In this document: piece after piece, positions 55,014-64,000 of the stretch | Layout: every line of letters begins with the position of its first letter | How positions within the stretch are numbered: the first letter of the stretch is position 1 | NCBI RefSeq assembly: GCF_023702635.1 | Contig: NZ_CP098455.1 | Coordinates: 2,418,001-2,482,000 of the forward strand | Direction of reading: 5' to 3' | From: Spongiibacter taiwanensis | GTDB lineage: Bacteria > Pseudomonadota > Gammaproteobacteria > Pseudomonadales > Spongiibacteraceae | DNA: 64,000 nt | Made by a program: the position numbers and the translations under genes | Notes under the pieces: generated by a model | Told to the model about the DNA's origin: nothing | The model's input: only the letters and a program-made list of their open reading frames with translations | The model's database searches: none

Positions 55014-57269
55014 CTAGCTTTTATCGGACTTGTACTCGTATTGATAGTAACCGTATCCACCGTAACCATAGCCGTAGCCATAGCCCGATGCGCGACGTTC
55101 AACGGCGTTGAGAACAACGCCTTTAACCGCGATACCGTTCTGTTCAAAACGCTGCTTGGTTACCTCCAGTTCTTTAACTGGGTTCAAGCCAAAGCGCGTA
55201 ACAAGCATGGTTACTCCACAGTGGCGTCCAACAATTGCTGCATCGGTGACCGCCATAATCGGTGGGGTATCCACAATTACTAGATCAAACTGATCCTTAA
55301 CGGTATTCAGCAAGTCTGTCAGCCCCTGGCTCATCAACAGCTCCGAGGGGTTCGGCGGTACAATGCCGCGAGTAATAATGGACAGTTCGCCGACCTTTGT
55401 CGTTTTGATGGCGTCCTCGACGGACAAGCGCTTACTCAAAATATCGGACATGCCATTTTCAGGTCCCATATCAAACATTTTGTGCATGTAGCCTTTACGT
55501 AAGTCCATATCAATCAGCAAGACTTTTTGCCCGGTCTGAGCCACTACCGCCGCCAAATTACCTGACACAAAAGACTTACCCACGTTAGGGCTGGGCCCGG
55601 AAATCATCATGATATTGTTCGAGGCTTCCAACATCGCAAAATGCAGGCTGGTGCGCAGGCTGCGCAAACTCTCAATCGCAATATCGGTCGGGTTGCGTTG
55701 GGCGAGCAGGGCGTTGGGGTGGAGGTGCTTTGCTCTGCGCAAATGGCGGCGCTTCACATCTGCGCGATCCAGCTTGCGCTGCTCATCTGACATGGGGATT
55801 GAGGCGTAAACGGGCAGGCCGATAGCTTCCAGGTCATCTGGGTTTTCAATGCCGCGGTTTAGGGCGGCTCGGACCAACACCAGCGCCACGGCAATAAATC
55901 CGCCCAGCATGGTAGCTATGACAACGATCAGCGCCTTTTTAGGTTTGACTGGGTCGGAAATGTTTACTGCGGCCTCATCTACAATGCGTACGTTGCCAAC
56001 GGTGCCCGCCCGAACAATATCCAGCTCTTGAATATTGTTAAGCATTTGGGTGTAAATCTCGGTACCCACTTCAACATCGCGCTTTAGGCCAAGAAGTTCT
56101 TGTTGGGTCTCAGGCAATGCTTTGATCCGCTCGTTCATTTCAGCTTTGCGGGCCTTTTGCTCAGCGAGCTGCTCGCGCCATGCCTGATAGGCGGGGTGGT
56201 CGGTGGTGTACTTCCGATTCAATTCAGCTTGCTGCAGTTGAAGTTCGGCAAGGGCAGATTCTATGCTGACAATTTGCTCGAGGAGCGCAGTTGCCTCGGC
56301 ATTGATGTTGACCGATCCGGCTTGCACTTGATAATCGTTAAATTTTTTCTCAGCAGCTTCGAGGTCTTTCTTGATATTTGGCAATTGATCGCGCAAGAAC
56401 TCGAGGCTTTTGGCCGCCTCGGCCGATTGGCGCTCCACGTTCTGGCGCAAATAGGCTTCGGCGACCACGTCGACAATTTTCGCGGCCCGCCGAGGGTCGC
56501 TGCCTTCTAAAGTCAGTTCGATAATGCCGGACTCTCGGCCCTTTTCTGCCGCGCCTAAAAGACTTTGGTAAGCCAATATCGTATTGAGAGGATAGCGCTT
56601 AATCAGGGAAAACTTCGTTCCTTCGTTGGCCTTTAAGTTTGCCACGAACAGTTCAAATTGTTCGTTACTGGCGGTCTTTCCAACTTCGCCTTCTAGAATG
56701 AGGTTTTCGTCTTCGTCAAACAAGGAGTACTGGTTGCTGGTGCCAGCAACCAGTGTAAACTCATGGCCATGGTATCGGTCCGGCACTCGGAACCGGGGGA
56801 CGATGATCGATTCCCCGCCCCAGGCATAAGAGGTCATGCCCATAACTGGCGCTGCAACCTGTCCTTCCGCTGAACGGAAGCGTCGTGCGATGGCTTCGCC
56901 AATGATTGGGAAATATTTAGGCACTGCGACGACATCAAGCGAGAGCGTTTCAACCGCGGTGCCGATAACGTTTCGACTTTTAATGAGTTCGATTTCAGTC
57001 ACGGCGGCAGATTCACCACCAAACATCTCTGAGACTTCACTGAGCCCCGGCACGCCGCCCGATTTATTCTCTACTTGAATGAGTGCGTTTGCCCGGTAGA
57101 TTGGCGTGGCGACCAAAGCATAAAAGATGCCCACCAGCATAAATGCTGCGGTGAGTGCCGCGATCTCAATCTTCTTTTCCCACAGAGTGCCAAACAAGGC
57201 TAATAGGTCGATCTCGTCGTCTTTTTGCGGTCTAGAGTTAGTATTAGTGGTTGGATTTTGGCTTGTCAT
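55014..57269 (-). CDS. Polysaccharide co-polymerase with fused tyrosine autokinase (Wzc-like)
   Basis: 751 residues. Inner-membrane protein controlling chain length and export of capsule or exopolysaccharide. N-terminal Wzz domain with TM1 near 30-55, a long coiled coil, TM2 after PVKPKKALIVV, then a BY-kinase: Walker A in GPSPNVGKSF, Walker A' in LLIDMDLRKG, Walker B in LVIVDTPP. The tail is tyrosine-rich (GYGYGYGYGGYGYY then QYEY), the autophosphorylation cluster. ATG at 57269 is preferred over an in-frame TTG 60 bases upstream. Downstream of the Wza-like gene. Confidence 0.93.
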   Translation of the reverse strand: MTSQNPTTNTNSRPQKDDEIDLLALFGTLWEKKIEIAALTAAFMLVGIFYALVATPIYRANALIQVENKSGGVPGLSEVSEMFGGESAAVTEIELIKSRNVIGTAVETLSLDVVAVPKYFPIIGEAIARRFRSAEGQVAAPVMGMTSYAWGGESIIVPRFRVPDRYHGHEFTLVAGTSNQYSLFDEDENLILEGEVGKTASNEQFELFVANLKANEGTKFSLIKRYPLNTILAYQSLLGAAEKGRESGIIELTLEGSDPRRAAKIVDVVAEAYLRQNVERQSAEAAKSLEFLRDQLPNIKKDLEAAEKKFNDYQVQAGSVNINAEATALLEQIVSIESALAELQLQQAELNRKYTTDHPAYQAWREQLAEQKARKAEMNERIKALPETQQELLGLKRDVEVGTEIYTQMLNNIQELDIVRAGTVGNVRIVDEAAVNISDPVKPKKALIVVIATMLGGFIAVALVLVRAALNRGIENPDDLEAIGLPVYASIPMSDEQRKLDRADVKRRHLRRAKHLHPNALLAQRNPTDIAIESLRSLRTSLHFAMLEASNNIMMISGPSPNVGKSFVSGNLAAVVAQTGQKVLLIDMDLRKGYMHKMFDMGPENGMSDILSKRLSVEDAIKTTKVGELSIITRGIVPPNPSELLMSQGLTDLLNTVKDQFDLVIVDTPPIMAVTDAAIVGRHCGVTMLVTRFGLNPVKELEVTKQRFEQNGIAVKGVVLNAVERRASGYGYGYGYGGYGYYQYEYKSDKS

Positions 57270-57343
57270 AGCGACGTGAGAACCCCTGTAAAATTTTGCT
57301 GAATCAAATCGCTCTACCGCTTCGCTCAATTCCGTTGAGCAGC

Positions 57344-58477
57344 CTAACGAGCTTCAATATCTTGGACGTTTTCCGTTGCCAGTATGGTGGGCAAGAGCTG
57401 GCTTAGGAATCGGTTCCATTTGGTGATGGGCGAGGGAGCCACATAGACAACGTCGCGGGCCTGGAGGGGGAACGAGTCTGCCAGCATAAAGCCAACGGCG
57501 GAGTTGGCATTGAGGTGAAATACCGTTGCATTGTAAATCGGCAGGCCATCTTCATCCCGGCTAACACCAGCATTGCGCAAAACATAAATGCCTCGGCCAT
57601 CAGCGCGCCCTTCATTAATACCTCTGGCACTGGCCAGTGCTTCCGCCAAGGTAGTGCCATTGCGAGACATAAACATGCTTTGCGGAATATTGACCTCACC
57701 GAGGACGAATATTTTCTCGGCGTCATTACGAGGAATATGAATTAAATCGCCGTGCTTGAGGAGCATGTTTCCTTGCCAGTCACCGCGCTCGTACAGGGCG
57801 CGCAGCGAAATAGTACTTACCTGGCCGTCTCGGGTTAGCTGGGCGGATGTCCACGCCGCGTCCTCAGCCATGCCCCCGACGCTTTCCACTGCGTCCAGCA
57901 CGGTCATGGGGACATTGGTGACGGGCACAATGCCTGGCCTCTCCACCGCGCCGCTGATATATACGCGCTGACTGCGAAAGTCGGCCACCCGCACATCGAC
58001 CTGGGGCTTGTTGATGACCTCGCTAAGCTTTTCTTCTATTAACGTTTTGACTTCGGCGGTCGTTTTGCCGACAACCTGAATATCGCCAACATAGGGATAG
58101 AAAATGGTGCCGTCAGCTTTTACCTCGTTGCCGCCCTCCGAAGCGCTACGGAACGATCCCGAGGGAATGGTCAGCTCCGGATGCTCCCAAACGGTAACAG
58201 TCAGCACGTCCCCCGTGCCGATACGGTAGACGTAGTTTTGAATATGCTCGTCGAGGTCCTTGCTGCTTTTCGGGGCAGAGAATGGTTGGGATTTGATATG
58301 GCTCAGCACCGTCGCATTAATCGGAATATATTCAATATTGGTGCTGGCTGGCGCGTAGTCCTCTGGTGTATCGTCGAACCACACCGAATTCATCCGGCTC
58401 ATATCGCTGCCGGGTACCACGGTACAGCCTGCCGAGATCGCGCTCAAAATGAGCACAGAGGCGTGTAACAGTTTCAT
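57344..58477 (-). CDS. Outer-membrane polysaccharide export lipoprotein (Wza-like)
   Basis: 377 residues. Lipoprotein signal with SAGC lipobox; then the Poly_export domain (YRIGTGDVLTVTVWEHPELT), SLBB-type segments (VYISGAVERPGIVPV and FVLGEVNIPQS) and a C-terminal amphipathic helix region (TKWNRFLSQLLPTIL) like the membrane barrel of Wza. Forms the export channel that docks with Wzc, encoded next. Confidence 0.92.
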   Translation of the reverse strand: MKLLHASVLILSAISAGCTVVPGSDMSRMNSVWFDDTPEDYAPASTNIEYIPINATVLSHIKSQPFSAPKSSKDLDEHIQNYVYRIGTGDVLTVTVWEHPELTIPSGSFRSASEGGNEVKADGTIFYPYVGDIQVVGKTTAEVKTLIEEKLSEVINKPQVDVRVADFRSQRVYISGAVERPGIVPVTNVPMTVLDAVESVGGMAEDAAWTSAQLTRDGQVSTISLRALYERGDWQGNMLLKHGDLIHIPRNDAEKIFVLGEVNIPQSMFMSRNGTTLAEALASARGINEGRADGRGIYVLRNAGVSRDEDGLPIYNATVFHLNANSAVGFMLADSFPLQARDVVYVAPSPITKWNRFLSQLLPTILATENVQDIEAR

Positions 58478-58537
58478 TGAGCAATCCCCATTTGCATGCA
58501 GTGCAATCTATGTAAATTCTTTATCAGTTGGGCGGGC

Positions 58538-59998
58538 TTACCAGCGCCACACGGTCTCAATAAACAGTGTATTTACGCCGTCGTTCCCCAGGCCAGCCAC
58601 CCGAATATCGTCATCAACATAGCGGTAGCCAACCTCAATCTGGCCGTTAAGCACGTTGGCGGTGTAGCTGACTTCGGCCACCGCGCCCTCTCCGCGAAAG
58701 CCAGTTCGCTTGCCGCCGTCGGGGTTTAGGGTCAGGTTGGACAAGGTCATTTTAGCCAAATCGCGATTGGGCAGCAGCAGGGTTAAGCCAAGGGTGTTGA
58801 TGGTGCTGTCGCTATCAATGCTTGCTCCTATCGTGCGCCCTTTGTATCGATAACCGCTTTCGTAGACAGCATGCTCATATGAGTAATTGAGACGAGGATT
58901 GTTGCTTAAAGCACTCGCTCGGGTATCGCTGCGTTCAAAGAACCATTGCAGCGTGTGTTGCCTCGCCACAATGCTGCCGTCCAGTCCGGCAGTGTAGATA
59001 TAGCGAGATGGCGCATAGCCACTCTCGTCCTGTCCGATGAATTGGCCGTATGCGCCTTGACTCCCCCATGGCACCGCGACGCTTATTTTGAAATCCAATC
59101 CAGCCAACTGGTTGCCAGGCTCGTTCTCAAGAGTGATACCGCTGTCGCCCCGGTTGTCTTTACCGACCACTAAATCGGCAAAGCTACTGAAATCCTGCGG
59201 CCTGCCATCGCCGCCCCATTGGGCGGTGCGGGTGGCACCCAGCTCTAACCAGTAGGCCGGTTTGACTGAGAAACGCATGCCCAGCAGTTTGGCGTTGGGC
59301 ACCGCTCGGTTGGACTCCAGCTCGCCAATAAAGGCTTGTAGCTGCCAGGGGCCGAGCCACGATAGAAAAAAATTCTCAAAGGGAAGGGCTTTGTTGCGAG
59401 CAATAGACAGTGCCGGCACCGGGCGCGCATTGTTGGACAGGATAGGACTGGACTGCCAGCCCGGCCCCCACCAACGATCAATCGCACCAATCGTCAGCCC
59501 CCAGTTGCCAAAGGCGCCAGCCAGGTAGCTGCCGTCCAGCTTGCGATGCTCCCAAGTGTAATCCGGCACGTCGTAACTGACTTGCAGCTCACCCGCCCAG
59601 CGCCGCCCCACAAAACCGGCGCTCACGCTGGCAAATTGCGGCGCATTATTGCTGTCGCCAAAGCCGCCAAAGGCAGTCACTTCCTGATCAGCAGTACCAG
59701 CACTCAGGGTGACCTGGGTGGGCGCGCTGTCTTGTTCGAACTGGGCGAGGAGTGAGTCAACCGTCCGCTGCTGTTGCGGGCTGAGCTTGCGATTTTGCGC
59801 CAATCGCAAATCCGGCAGAATGCTGCCCCACATCAACGGCCACTGGGTGATCGGGCTTCGGATAAGGCCCTGGCTGGCCAAATACTCAACCTGCAGGCGG
59901 GCACTGAGATCGTCGGGCTTGATCCACGGCGCCGCCAGACTCGGGCCAGCCAAGCCAATGGAGGCCAGAGTGAGAGCGCGAAACAACTTGCTGGGCAT
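58538..59998 (-). CDS. Capsule assembly protein, Wzi family
   Basis: 486 residues with a signal peptide (KLFRALTLASIGLAGPSLA). The pattern SARLQVEYLASQGLIRSPITQW, followed by many short amphipathic beta stretches and a C-terminal aromatic (ETVWRW), fits the outer-membrane beta-barrel Wzi family, which attaches or organises capsule at the cell surface. GGAAG precedes ATG 59998; a longer in-frame reading from 60157 would add a second hydrophobic stretch before the signal peptide and is not preferred. Confidence 0.85.
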   Translation of the reverse strand: MPSKLFRALTLASIGLAGPSLAAPWIKPDDLSARLQVEYLASQGLIRSPITQWPLMWGSILPDLRLAQNRKLSPQQQRTVDSLLAQFEQDSAPTQVTLSAGTADQEVTAFGGFGDSNNAPQFASVSAGFVGRRWAGELQVSYDVPDYTWEHRKLDGSYLAGAFGNWGLTIGAIDRWWGPGWQSSPILSNNARPVPALSIARNKALPFENFFLSWLGPWQLQAFIGELESNRAVPNAKLLGMRFSVKPAYWLELGATRTAQWGGDGRPQDFSSFADLVVGKDNRGDSGITLENEPGNQLAGLDFKISVAVPWGSQGAYGQFIGQDESGYAPSRYIYTAGLDGSIVARQHTLQWFFERSDTRASALSNNPRLNYSYEHAVYESGYRYKGRTIGASIDSDSTINTLGLTLLLPNRDLAKMTLSNLTLNPDGGKRTGFRGEGAVAEVSYTANVLNGQIEVGYRYVDDDIRVAGLGNDGVNTLFIETVWRW

Positions 59999-60866
59999 AA
60001 ATCTTCCATGAGCGATTATCGGAGTTTTCTCGTTGCCGCCCGTCATGCAAAGCAGACAGACCGCTAGCGCAGCAACGAAGCCCGGCAATAATACGAGGTA
60101 AAGCCGAAGGTTGCTACCGGGCCGCATGTAACCGCAGCCCCGTTGTTGTGCACGCAAGCAGAATTTGTGCCAAACAAAGCACCCACCCCAAAGCCAACCC
60201 CGCTACCGCGCCGCCGCAAAACCACCCCTATTACCCCAAAGATAATATCCTAATGCCCCGTCTCCGAACCCGATCACCGAACCCGTCGCCCCGGCCTCCG
60301 AGCCGGGGCCTAGCAACCCCGCGCACCCTCTTAGCGTTCTCTGAGCACAGCGAAGAGCCCACGAACAAAAGCACCACCCCAGGCCCCCACGCGGCAACCA
60401 CCAACCCCGCCCACCACCCGCCAAACGCCGCCCCAAAATCATCCGCCCTCCAATCCCACCAAACGAGAACACCTCGATACCTGGCTGAAACATAAATGTA
60501 GTAAGTTGCTGCGACAATCATGACCCCAAAGGCGATGGCTTTGGCCCGCAACTTGCTTTCTCATGAACGTCTCCCAATCGGCCAAATCGAAGGGGAGCGG
60601 ACAATGACCCCCACGGACAGGGGGTGGCGTCAGTGGCCCGGTAAGGAAACAATTTCTTACCAATTCATTAATGCGGAAGCATTAAATTTCTGAAAAGCCG
60701 TTGGAATCTGACCGATATTGGCGCAAAATTGTTGCCTTTTTTGGTGCAGAGGGGCGCAGGGTGGTGCGTCGTGGACATCGGCGGCAAGCGCCGGTGTCTT
60801 CAGTCAAGTAAGTATTGGTGCCAAAAACCAGGAAGTGATGCGAAATGAGTGCGCGAGGGAATTGCT
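59999..60866. other. Long intergenic region between divergent polysaccharide genes, with repeats
   Basis: About 870 bases with no convincing gene; the open frames here are low-complexity and lack start-site support. Copies of both repeat families lie side by side: CCCCGGC...GCCGGGG of the 104-bp family at about 60288-60308, then a forward REP-like hairpin (loop ACA) at about 60335-60365. It should contain the promoters of the Wzi-Wza-Wzc run and of the transferase gene at 60867. Confidence 0.55.
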
Positions 60867-62306
60867 GTGAAATCTGAGCCAATCAATGCAGGGCAGGGTG
60901 TGCAGGTCGGCGGCTTTATAAAACAACACCATTCAATGGTGACAGCTGCCCATCAACTGGCCGATGTACTGGTCATCTGGGGTTTGCTCGCTGGCTTGGT
61001 GTCGCTTGCCGACTACACTTGGGGCATGGGCTACCAAATCGCAGCCTTCGTTGCGTCTATCTGTTATCACATTTTCGCTCATAAAAACGGCTTGTACTTT
61101 TCCTGGCGTGGCCAATCGTTATTTACTGAAGTAAAGACCGTCGTTACCACTTGGTTGGTTGTGTTGGGTACCCTTCTCACTATTACCTTTTTATTCGATT
61201 TGACGGAGGAGTATGGTGGTGCGGTCATGGTTGCTTGGGCCGTCGCGGTGCCCGTCGCCATAAGCCTCTACCGCATTTCCGCCCGCATGGTCCTGCGTGA
61301 ATTTCGCCGCGTCGGCGTCAACACGCGCCGAGTAGCCATCGTTGGCGCGAAAGAGCCCGGTATCAGTCTCGCAAACAGCATTATTGGTAGCCCGTGGATG
61401 GGGATGACGGTCGCCGGATTCTATGATGACCGGGTGCCAATTGGTCATTACCCCCTGTTGGAAGAAGATGTTCAGGTTGTTGGTACGACAGAGCTCCTTA
61501 AGCAACAGGCCCGTGCAGGCGAGTTCGACGATATTTACATCGCTCTGCCCATGCGCGAAGAGGAGACCATTAAAGAGTTGGTCGAAGAGCTCGCCAATAG
61601 TTCTTGTTGCGTTCACATCGTGCCAGACCTGTTTACCTTCAAAATGCTCAATGCCCGCAGCCGTGAAATCGGTGGCCTGCCTGTTGTCAGTGTCTATGAC
61701 ACCCCCTTCGATTCCTTTGATGCCGTGATCAAACGCGCTGAAGACGTTATTCTGAGTTCTATCATTCTGTGCGGCATCGCGATCCCAATGCTGATTATCG
61801 CTGCTGCAGTGAAACTTAGCTCCCCGGGTCCTGTCATCTTCAAGCAGCGCCGCTACGGCATCAATGGCGAAGAGATTATGGTGTGGAAGTTCCGCTCTAT
61901 GACCTGCTGTGATAACGGTGATGTGGTGGTTCAGGCCACCAAAGACGACTGTCGCATTACCAAAGTGGGTGGCTTTTTGCGCCGTACCTCGTTAGATGAG
62001 CTGCCCCAGTTTATTAACGTGCTACAGGGCAAGATGAGCATTGTGGGGCCCAGGCCCCATGCTGTTGCGCACAACGAGTTGTATCGAGACAAAATCAGCG
62101 GTTATATGCAGCGTCACCTGGTAAAGCCGGGTATTACCGGCTGGGCTCAGGTTAACGGCTGGCGCGGCGAGACTGATACCCTCGAGAAGATGGAAAAGCG
62201 GATTGAATTTGATTTGGCCTATATACGAAGCTGGTCGGTCTTTTTTGATGTTAAAATTGTGTGGCTGACACTGATAAAAGGTTTTTTCGGAAATCACGTC
62301 TATTAA
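60867..62306 (+). CDS. Undecaprenyl-phosphate sugar phosphotransferase (WbaP/WcaJ type)
   Basis: 479 residues. Polyprenol-phosphate hexose-1-phosphate transferase that starts repeat-unit assembly on undecaprenyl phosphate. Four N-terminal membrane segments, a central nucleotide-binding-like domain (VAIVGAKEPG), a fifth hydrophobic segment (SSIILCGIAIPMLIIAA), then the catalytic bacterial sugar transferase domain: SPGPVIFKQRRYG, KFRSM, RRTSLDELPQ and MSIVGPRPHA. GTG at 60867 has GAGGGAA 7 bases before it. Convergent with the lyase gene, overlapping by 4 bases. Confidence 0.93.
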   Translation: MKSEPINAGQGVQVGGFIKQHHSMVTAAHQLADVLVIWGLLAGLVSLADYTWGMGYQIAAFVASICYHIFAHKNGLYFSWRGQSLFTEVKTVVTTWLVVLGTLLTITFLFDLTEEYGGAVMVAWAVAVPVAISLYRISARMVLREFRRVGVNTRRVAIVGAKEPGISLANSIIGSPWMGMTVAGFYDDRVPIGHYPLLEEDVQVVGTTELLKQQARAGEFDDIYIALPMREEETIKELVEELANSSCCVHIVPDLFTFKMLNARSREIGGLPVVSVYDTPFDSFDAVIKRAEDVILSSIILCGIAIPMLIIAAAVKLSSPGPVIFKQRRYGINGEEIMVWKFRSMTCCDNGDVVVQATKDDCRITKVGGFLRRTSLDELPQFINVLQGKMSIVGPRPHAVAHNELYRDKISGYMQRHLVKPGITGWAQVNGWRGETDTLEKMEKRIEFDLAYIRSWSVFFDVKIVWLTLIKGFFGNHVY

Positions 62307-63376
62307 GGATATGGTTTTTGTTCAGATCTTTTTGGCGTTAATGGGTCGGCATTGGCTGTAGGTAAATGGTTGGCCGAGCTGTCAAATTGGGGCTTTTGCT
62401 GGGTGTTGTCGTTGCGCCCGGGTGCAACTTGAGTATATGAGCTTGAATTGTTGCCAATGCGTACTTCATCTAAATATATAGATCTTTCTGGGTTGGTGCT
62501 GTTGTAAGAGTAAATGCCCCAGCCTGGATAAGGGCCATAGTCGTCCTTGTATCCGAGATTTATATTGCTATCGCTAACAATTAGCTGACCATCTACCCAA
62601 AGTTCTATCAAGCCCTTGTTGTTAACGCTGAATTTAGCGTGAACTACAAAATCAGTCCATTTGTCAAGTAAAGAAGAAAGGTCGCCAATTTCAAAGCTTT
62701 TCCGGTTTTGATTTAAGTTGAAGTTTTTTTGGGATATTTTCTCGGTGTCGTATGTATATCCAAATTTTAATTTTCCGTTTCGCAATGATAGCCCAATAGG
62801 CGGTGAGCGCCATTGTTCATTTAAATGGTGATCGGGCGTCGCGTGAACTTGGAAAATCAGCGCGTTGTAAGGGTCGTTGTCAGTGTAAAAACTTGATGGA
62901 AGAAGAATGCTGAACCCATACCATCTCTCTAGGCCTTCGGTGAATGAAGGCTTTCCAAAAATCACCATAGCTTTTTTGCTGTCGTTGCTCTCACCAAGGA
63001 GCTCCCGTCTCCAGGTTAATTTTAATGAGGATTGCCCTGAGCGTGCGAACGATGAAGAGAATATAATGGAATCGTCTTTATCCTGGCGTTTAGCTCTTGC
63101 CCATTCTGGTCCAGAATTCTCGTCTAATTTGCCTCCATATATAAATTGGAACTGCTTTTCTTCGAATCCTGTTGACCAAATAAGATTTTCTCTCAGGCTT
63201 TGTGGGGAGGTTAGGCGAAGGGTTTCTTCTGATATGCGCCTTTGCTTGGCGCTAACGTCCGCTATTCGTTCTTTATTTGTTTTTATTTTTTCTTCAACAA
63301 CTTGGCTACAAAGAATGTTTGCGCTAAAACAGCAAATAAGGGCTATTGGTAAGGTGGTGTTTTTAGAATGAGTCAC
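62303..63376 (-). CDS. Putative polysaccharide lyase (heparin lyase I-like fold)
   Basis: 357 residues with a signal peptide (PIALICCFSANILCS). The body resembles the Polysacc_lyase family of beta-jelly-roll lyases: IIFSSSFARSGQSSLKLTWR, ERWYGFSILLPSSF, ALIFQVHATPDHH and WTDFVVHAKFSV...GLIELWVDG, with late YPGWGIYSYNS. It could trim or release the polysaccharide made by this locus; the substrate is unknown. Base composition is noticeably AT-richer than in the housekeeping genes, which fits acquisition with the polysaccharide cluster. Confidence 0.72.
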   Translation of the reverse strand: MTHSKNTTLPIALICCFSANILCSQVVEEKIKTNKERIADVSAKQRRISEETLRLTSPQSLRENLIWSTGFEEKQFQFIYGGKLDENSGPEWARAKRQDKDDSIIFSSSFARSGQSSLKLTWRRELLGESNDSKKAMVIFGKPSFTEGLERWYGFSILLPSSFYTDNDPYNALIFQVHATPDHHLNEQWRSPPIGLSLRNGKLKFGYTYDTEKISQKNFNLNQNRKSFEIGDLSSLLDKWTDFVVHAKFSVNNKGLIELWVDGQLIVSDSNINLGYKDDYGPYPGWGIYSYNSTNPERSIYLDEVRIGNNSSSYTQVAPGRNDNTQQKPQFDSSANHLPTANADPLTPKRSEQKPYP

Positions 63377-63491
63377 GGGCCCTATTCCTTGAAATGGAGT
63401 TCAAATTCATTGATTAACATAAAACTTTAAGTAAGTCCATATCCAGTAGTAGGGTGGGGCAATTGAAGCGTATCGTATGGCCGGCAGGAAA

Positions 63492-64000
63492 ATGTCAAAA
63501 CCTGAAGTAATTTATATTACAAATATGTATCCCTCTGAAGAGAGGCCTTACTATGGCACTTTCGTCCAGAACAGTTTTAAGAAAATCACTCAGCTAGGTA
63601 GATATGCCGCAGTTATCGCATTAAATAATAATAAATCAAAGCTGATGTCATATATATTTTTCTACTGTAAAACGTTTTCTCGCCTGGTGCGATTTGACGG
63701 AATTGCATATATTCATTATGTGACCCATAGCGCCCCCCCGGCCTTGGTGGCAAAGCTGTTTAATCCAAAGCTCAAGATCATCTTGCACTTTCATGGGAGC
63801 GACGCATTTCCAGAAAAAAATGAAGGAAACTTTAGGCGGAAAATAAAAAAAATTATCGCGAAGTCAGCGATAAGGCTAAGTTACAAAATAGTGGTTCCTT
63901 CAGACGAGTTTAAGGGAAAAATAGTAGAGGCTTATGGTATTGACGGCGGCGCAGTTTTTGTAAACGCATCGGCAGGTGTTGATGCAAGTTTGTTCAAAAA
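63492..64000 (+). CDS. Glycosyltransferase (family 4-like), N-terminal part
   Basis: 169 codons to the window edge, open throughout. The translation begins MSKPEVIYITNMYPSEERP with the typical YYGTFVQN; later ILHFHGSDAF, VVPSDEFKGK and ASAGVDASLF correspond to the donor-domain lead-in of GT4-type glycosyltransferases (VPNGVD). Another in-frame ATG at 63477 is possible. AT-rich like the neighbouring lyase gene; probably the first of further transferases in the polysaccharide locus beyond the window. Confidence 0.85.
   Translation, partial: MSKPEVIYITNMYPSEERPYYGTFVQNSFKKITQLGRYAAVIALNNNKSKLMSYIFFYCKTFSRLVRFDGIAYIHYVTHSAPPALVAKLFNPKLKIILHFHGSDAFPEKNEGNFRRKIKKIIAKSAIRLSYKIVVPSDEFKGKIVEAYGIDGGAVFVNASAGVDASLFK

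Noticed and set aside
60203-60551. Gly/Trp-rich reverse frames in the capsule spacer
   Set aside because: They run across repeat-derived DNA of both families and have biased, low-complexity composition.

Overview
The window looks like chromosomal DNA of a free-living, probably marine gammaproteobacterium. GC is moderately high, and the backbone gene order resembles Pseudomonas and the Cellvibrionales/Spongiibacteraceae: serA next to a D-2-hydroxyglutarate dehydrogenase-type flavoenzyme, rpiA and ilvA, zapA-6S RNA-fau, ygfB-pepP-ubiH-ubiI, rppH-ptsP, lgt-thyA-folA, cyaA-lptM-lysA-dapF-DUF484, and mutM/ferredoxin/coaD. The taxonomic reading is inference from synteny and protein resemblance. No rRNA, tRNA, prophage, insertion-sequence transposase or CRISPR array was found.

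Layout. 1-4.9 kb: truncated serA facing a D2HGDH-like flavoenzyme; a TetR regulator facing a peroxiredoxin-like gene with two operator-like palindromes between them; a FAH-family hydrolase; rpiA. 5.3-9.1 kb: a three-gene cassette (two-TM sensor kinase, output-less double receiver, TonB-like protein) between rpiA and ilvA. 9.2-17 kb: ilvA, fau, 6S RNA, zapA, a zapB-like coiled coil, ygfB, pepP and two ubiquinone hydroxylases. 17-20.4 kb: a Fur-box-preceded iron-transport pair, then gcvH. 20.4-27.8 kb: a HAD phosphatase, rppH, frameshifted ptsP, an NRDE protein, a TauE-like transporter, lgt, thyA and folA.

28-33.3 kb: a compact six-gene TonB energy-transduction operon (DUF3450, long TtpC-like ExbB, ExbB, ExbD, TonB, TPR) with codon use suggesting strong expression. 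33.6-39.1 kb: a transglutaminase/amidoligase fusion without its usual partners, a CBS protein, a small exported protein and a DUF4344-like protein lacking its zinc motif. 39.2-45.2 kb: DUF484, dapF, lysA, lptM and cyaA.

45.2-55 kb: single genes (hyuA, mutM, two GIY-YIG proteins, ggt, ferredoxin, coaD) separated by blocks of short hairpin repeats. The main repeat is REP/BIME-like: a hairpin and an inverted relative around a spacer of about 45 bases, at one place amplified as a tandem array of about 175 bp. A second family forms a 104-bp tandem array. 55-64 kb: a polysaccharide export locus (Wzc-, Wza- and Wzi-like proteins) divergent from a sugar-phosphate transferase, with a predicted polysaccharide lyase and a glycosyltransferase that runs off the window; the last 1.7 kb is visibly AT-richer.

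The least explained features are the covarying hairpin repeat family with GNA-type loops and the kinase/double-receiver/TonB-like cassette.
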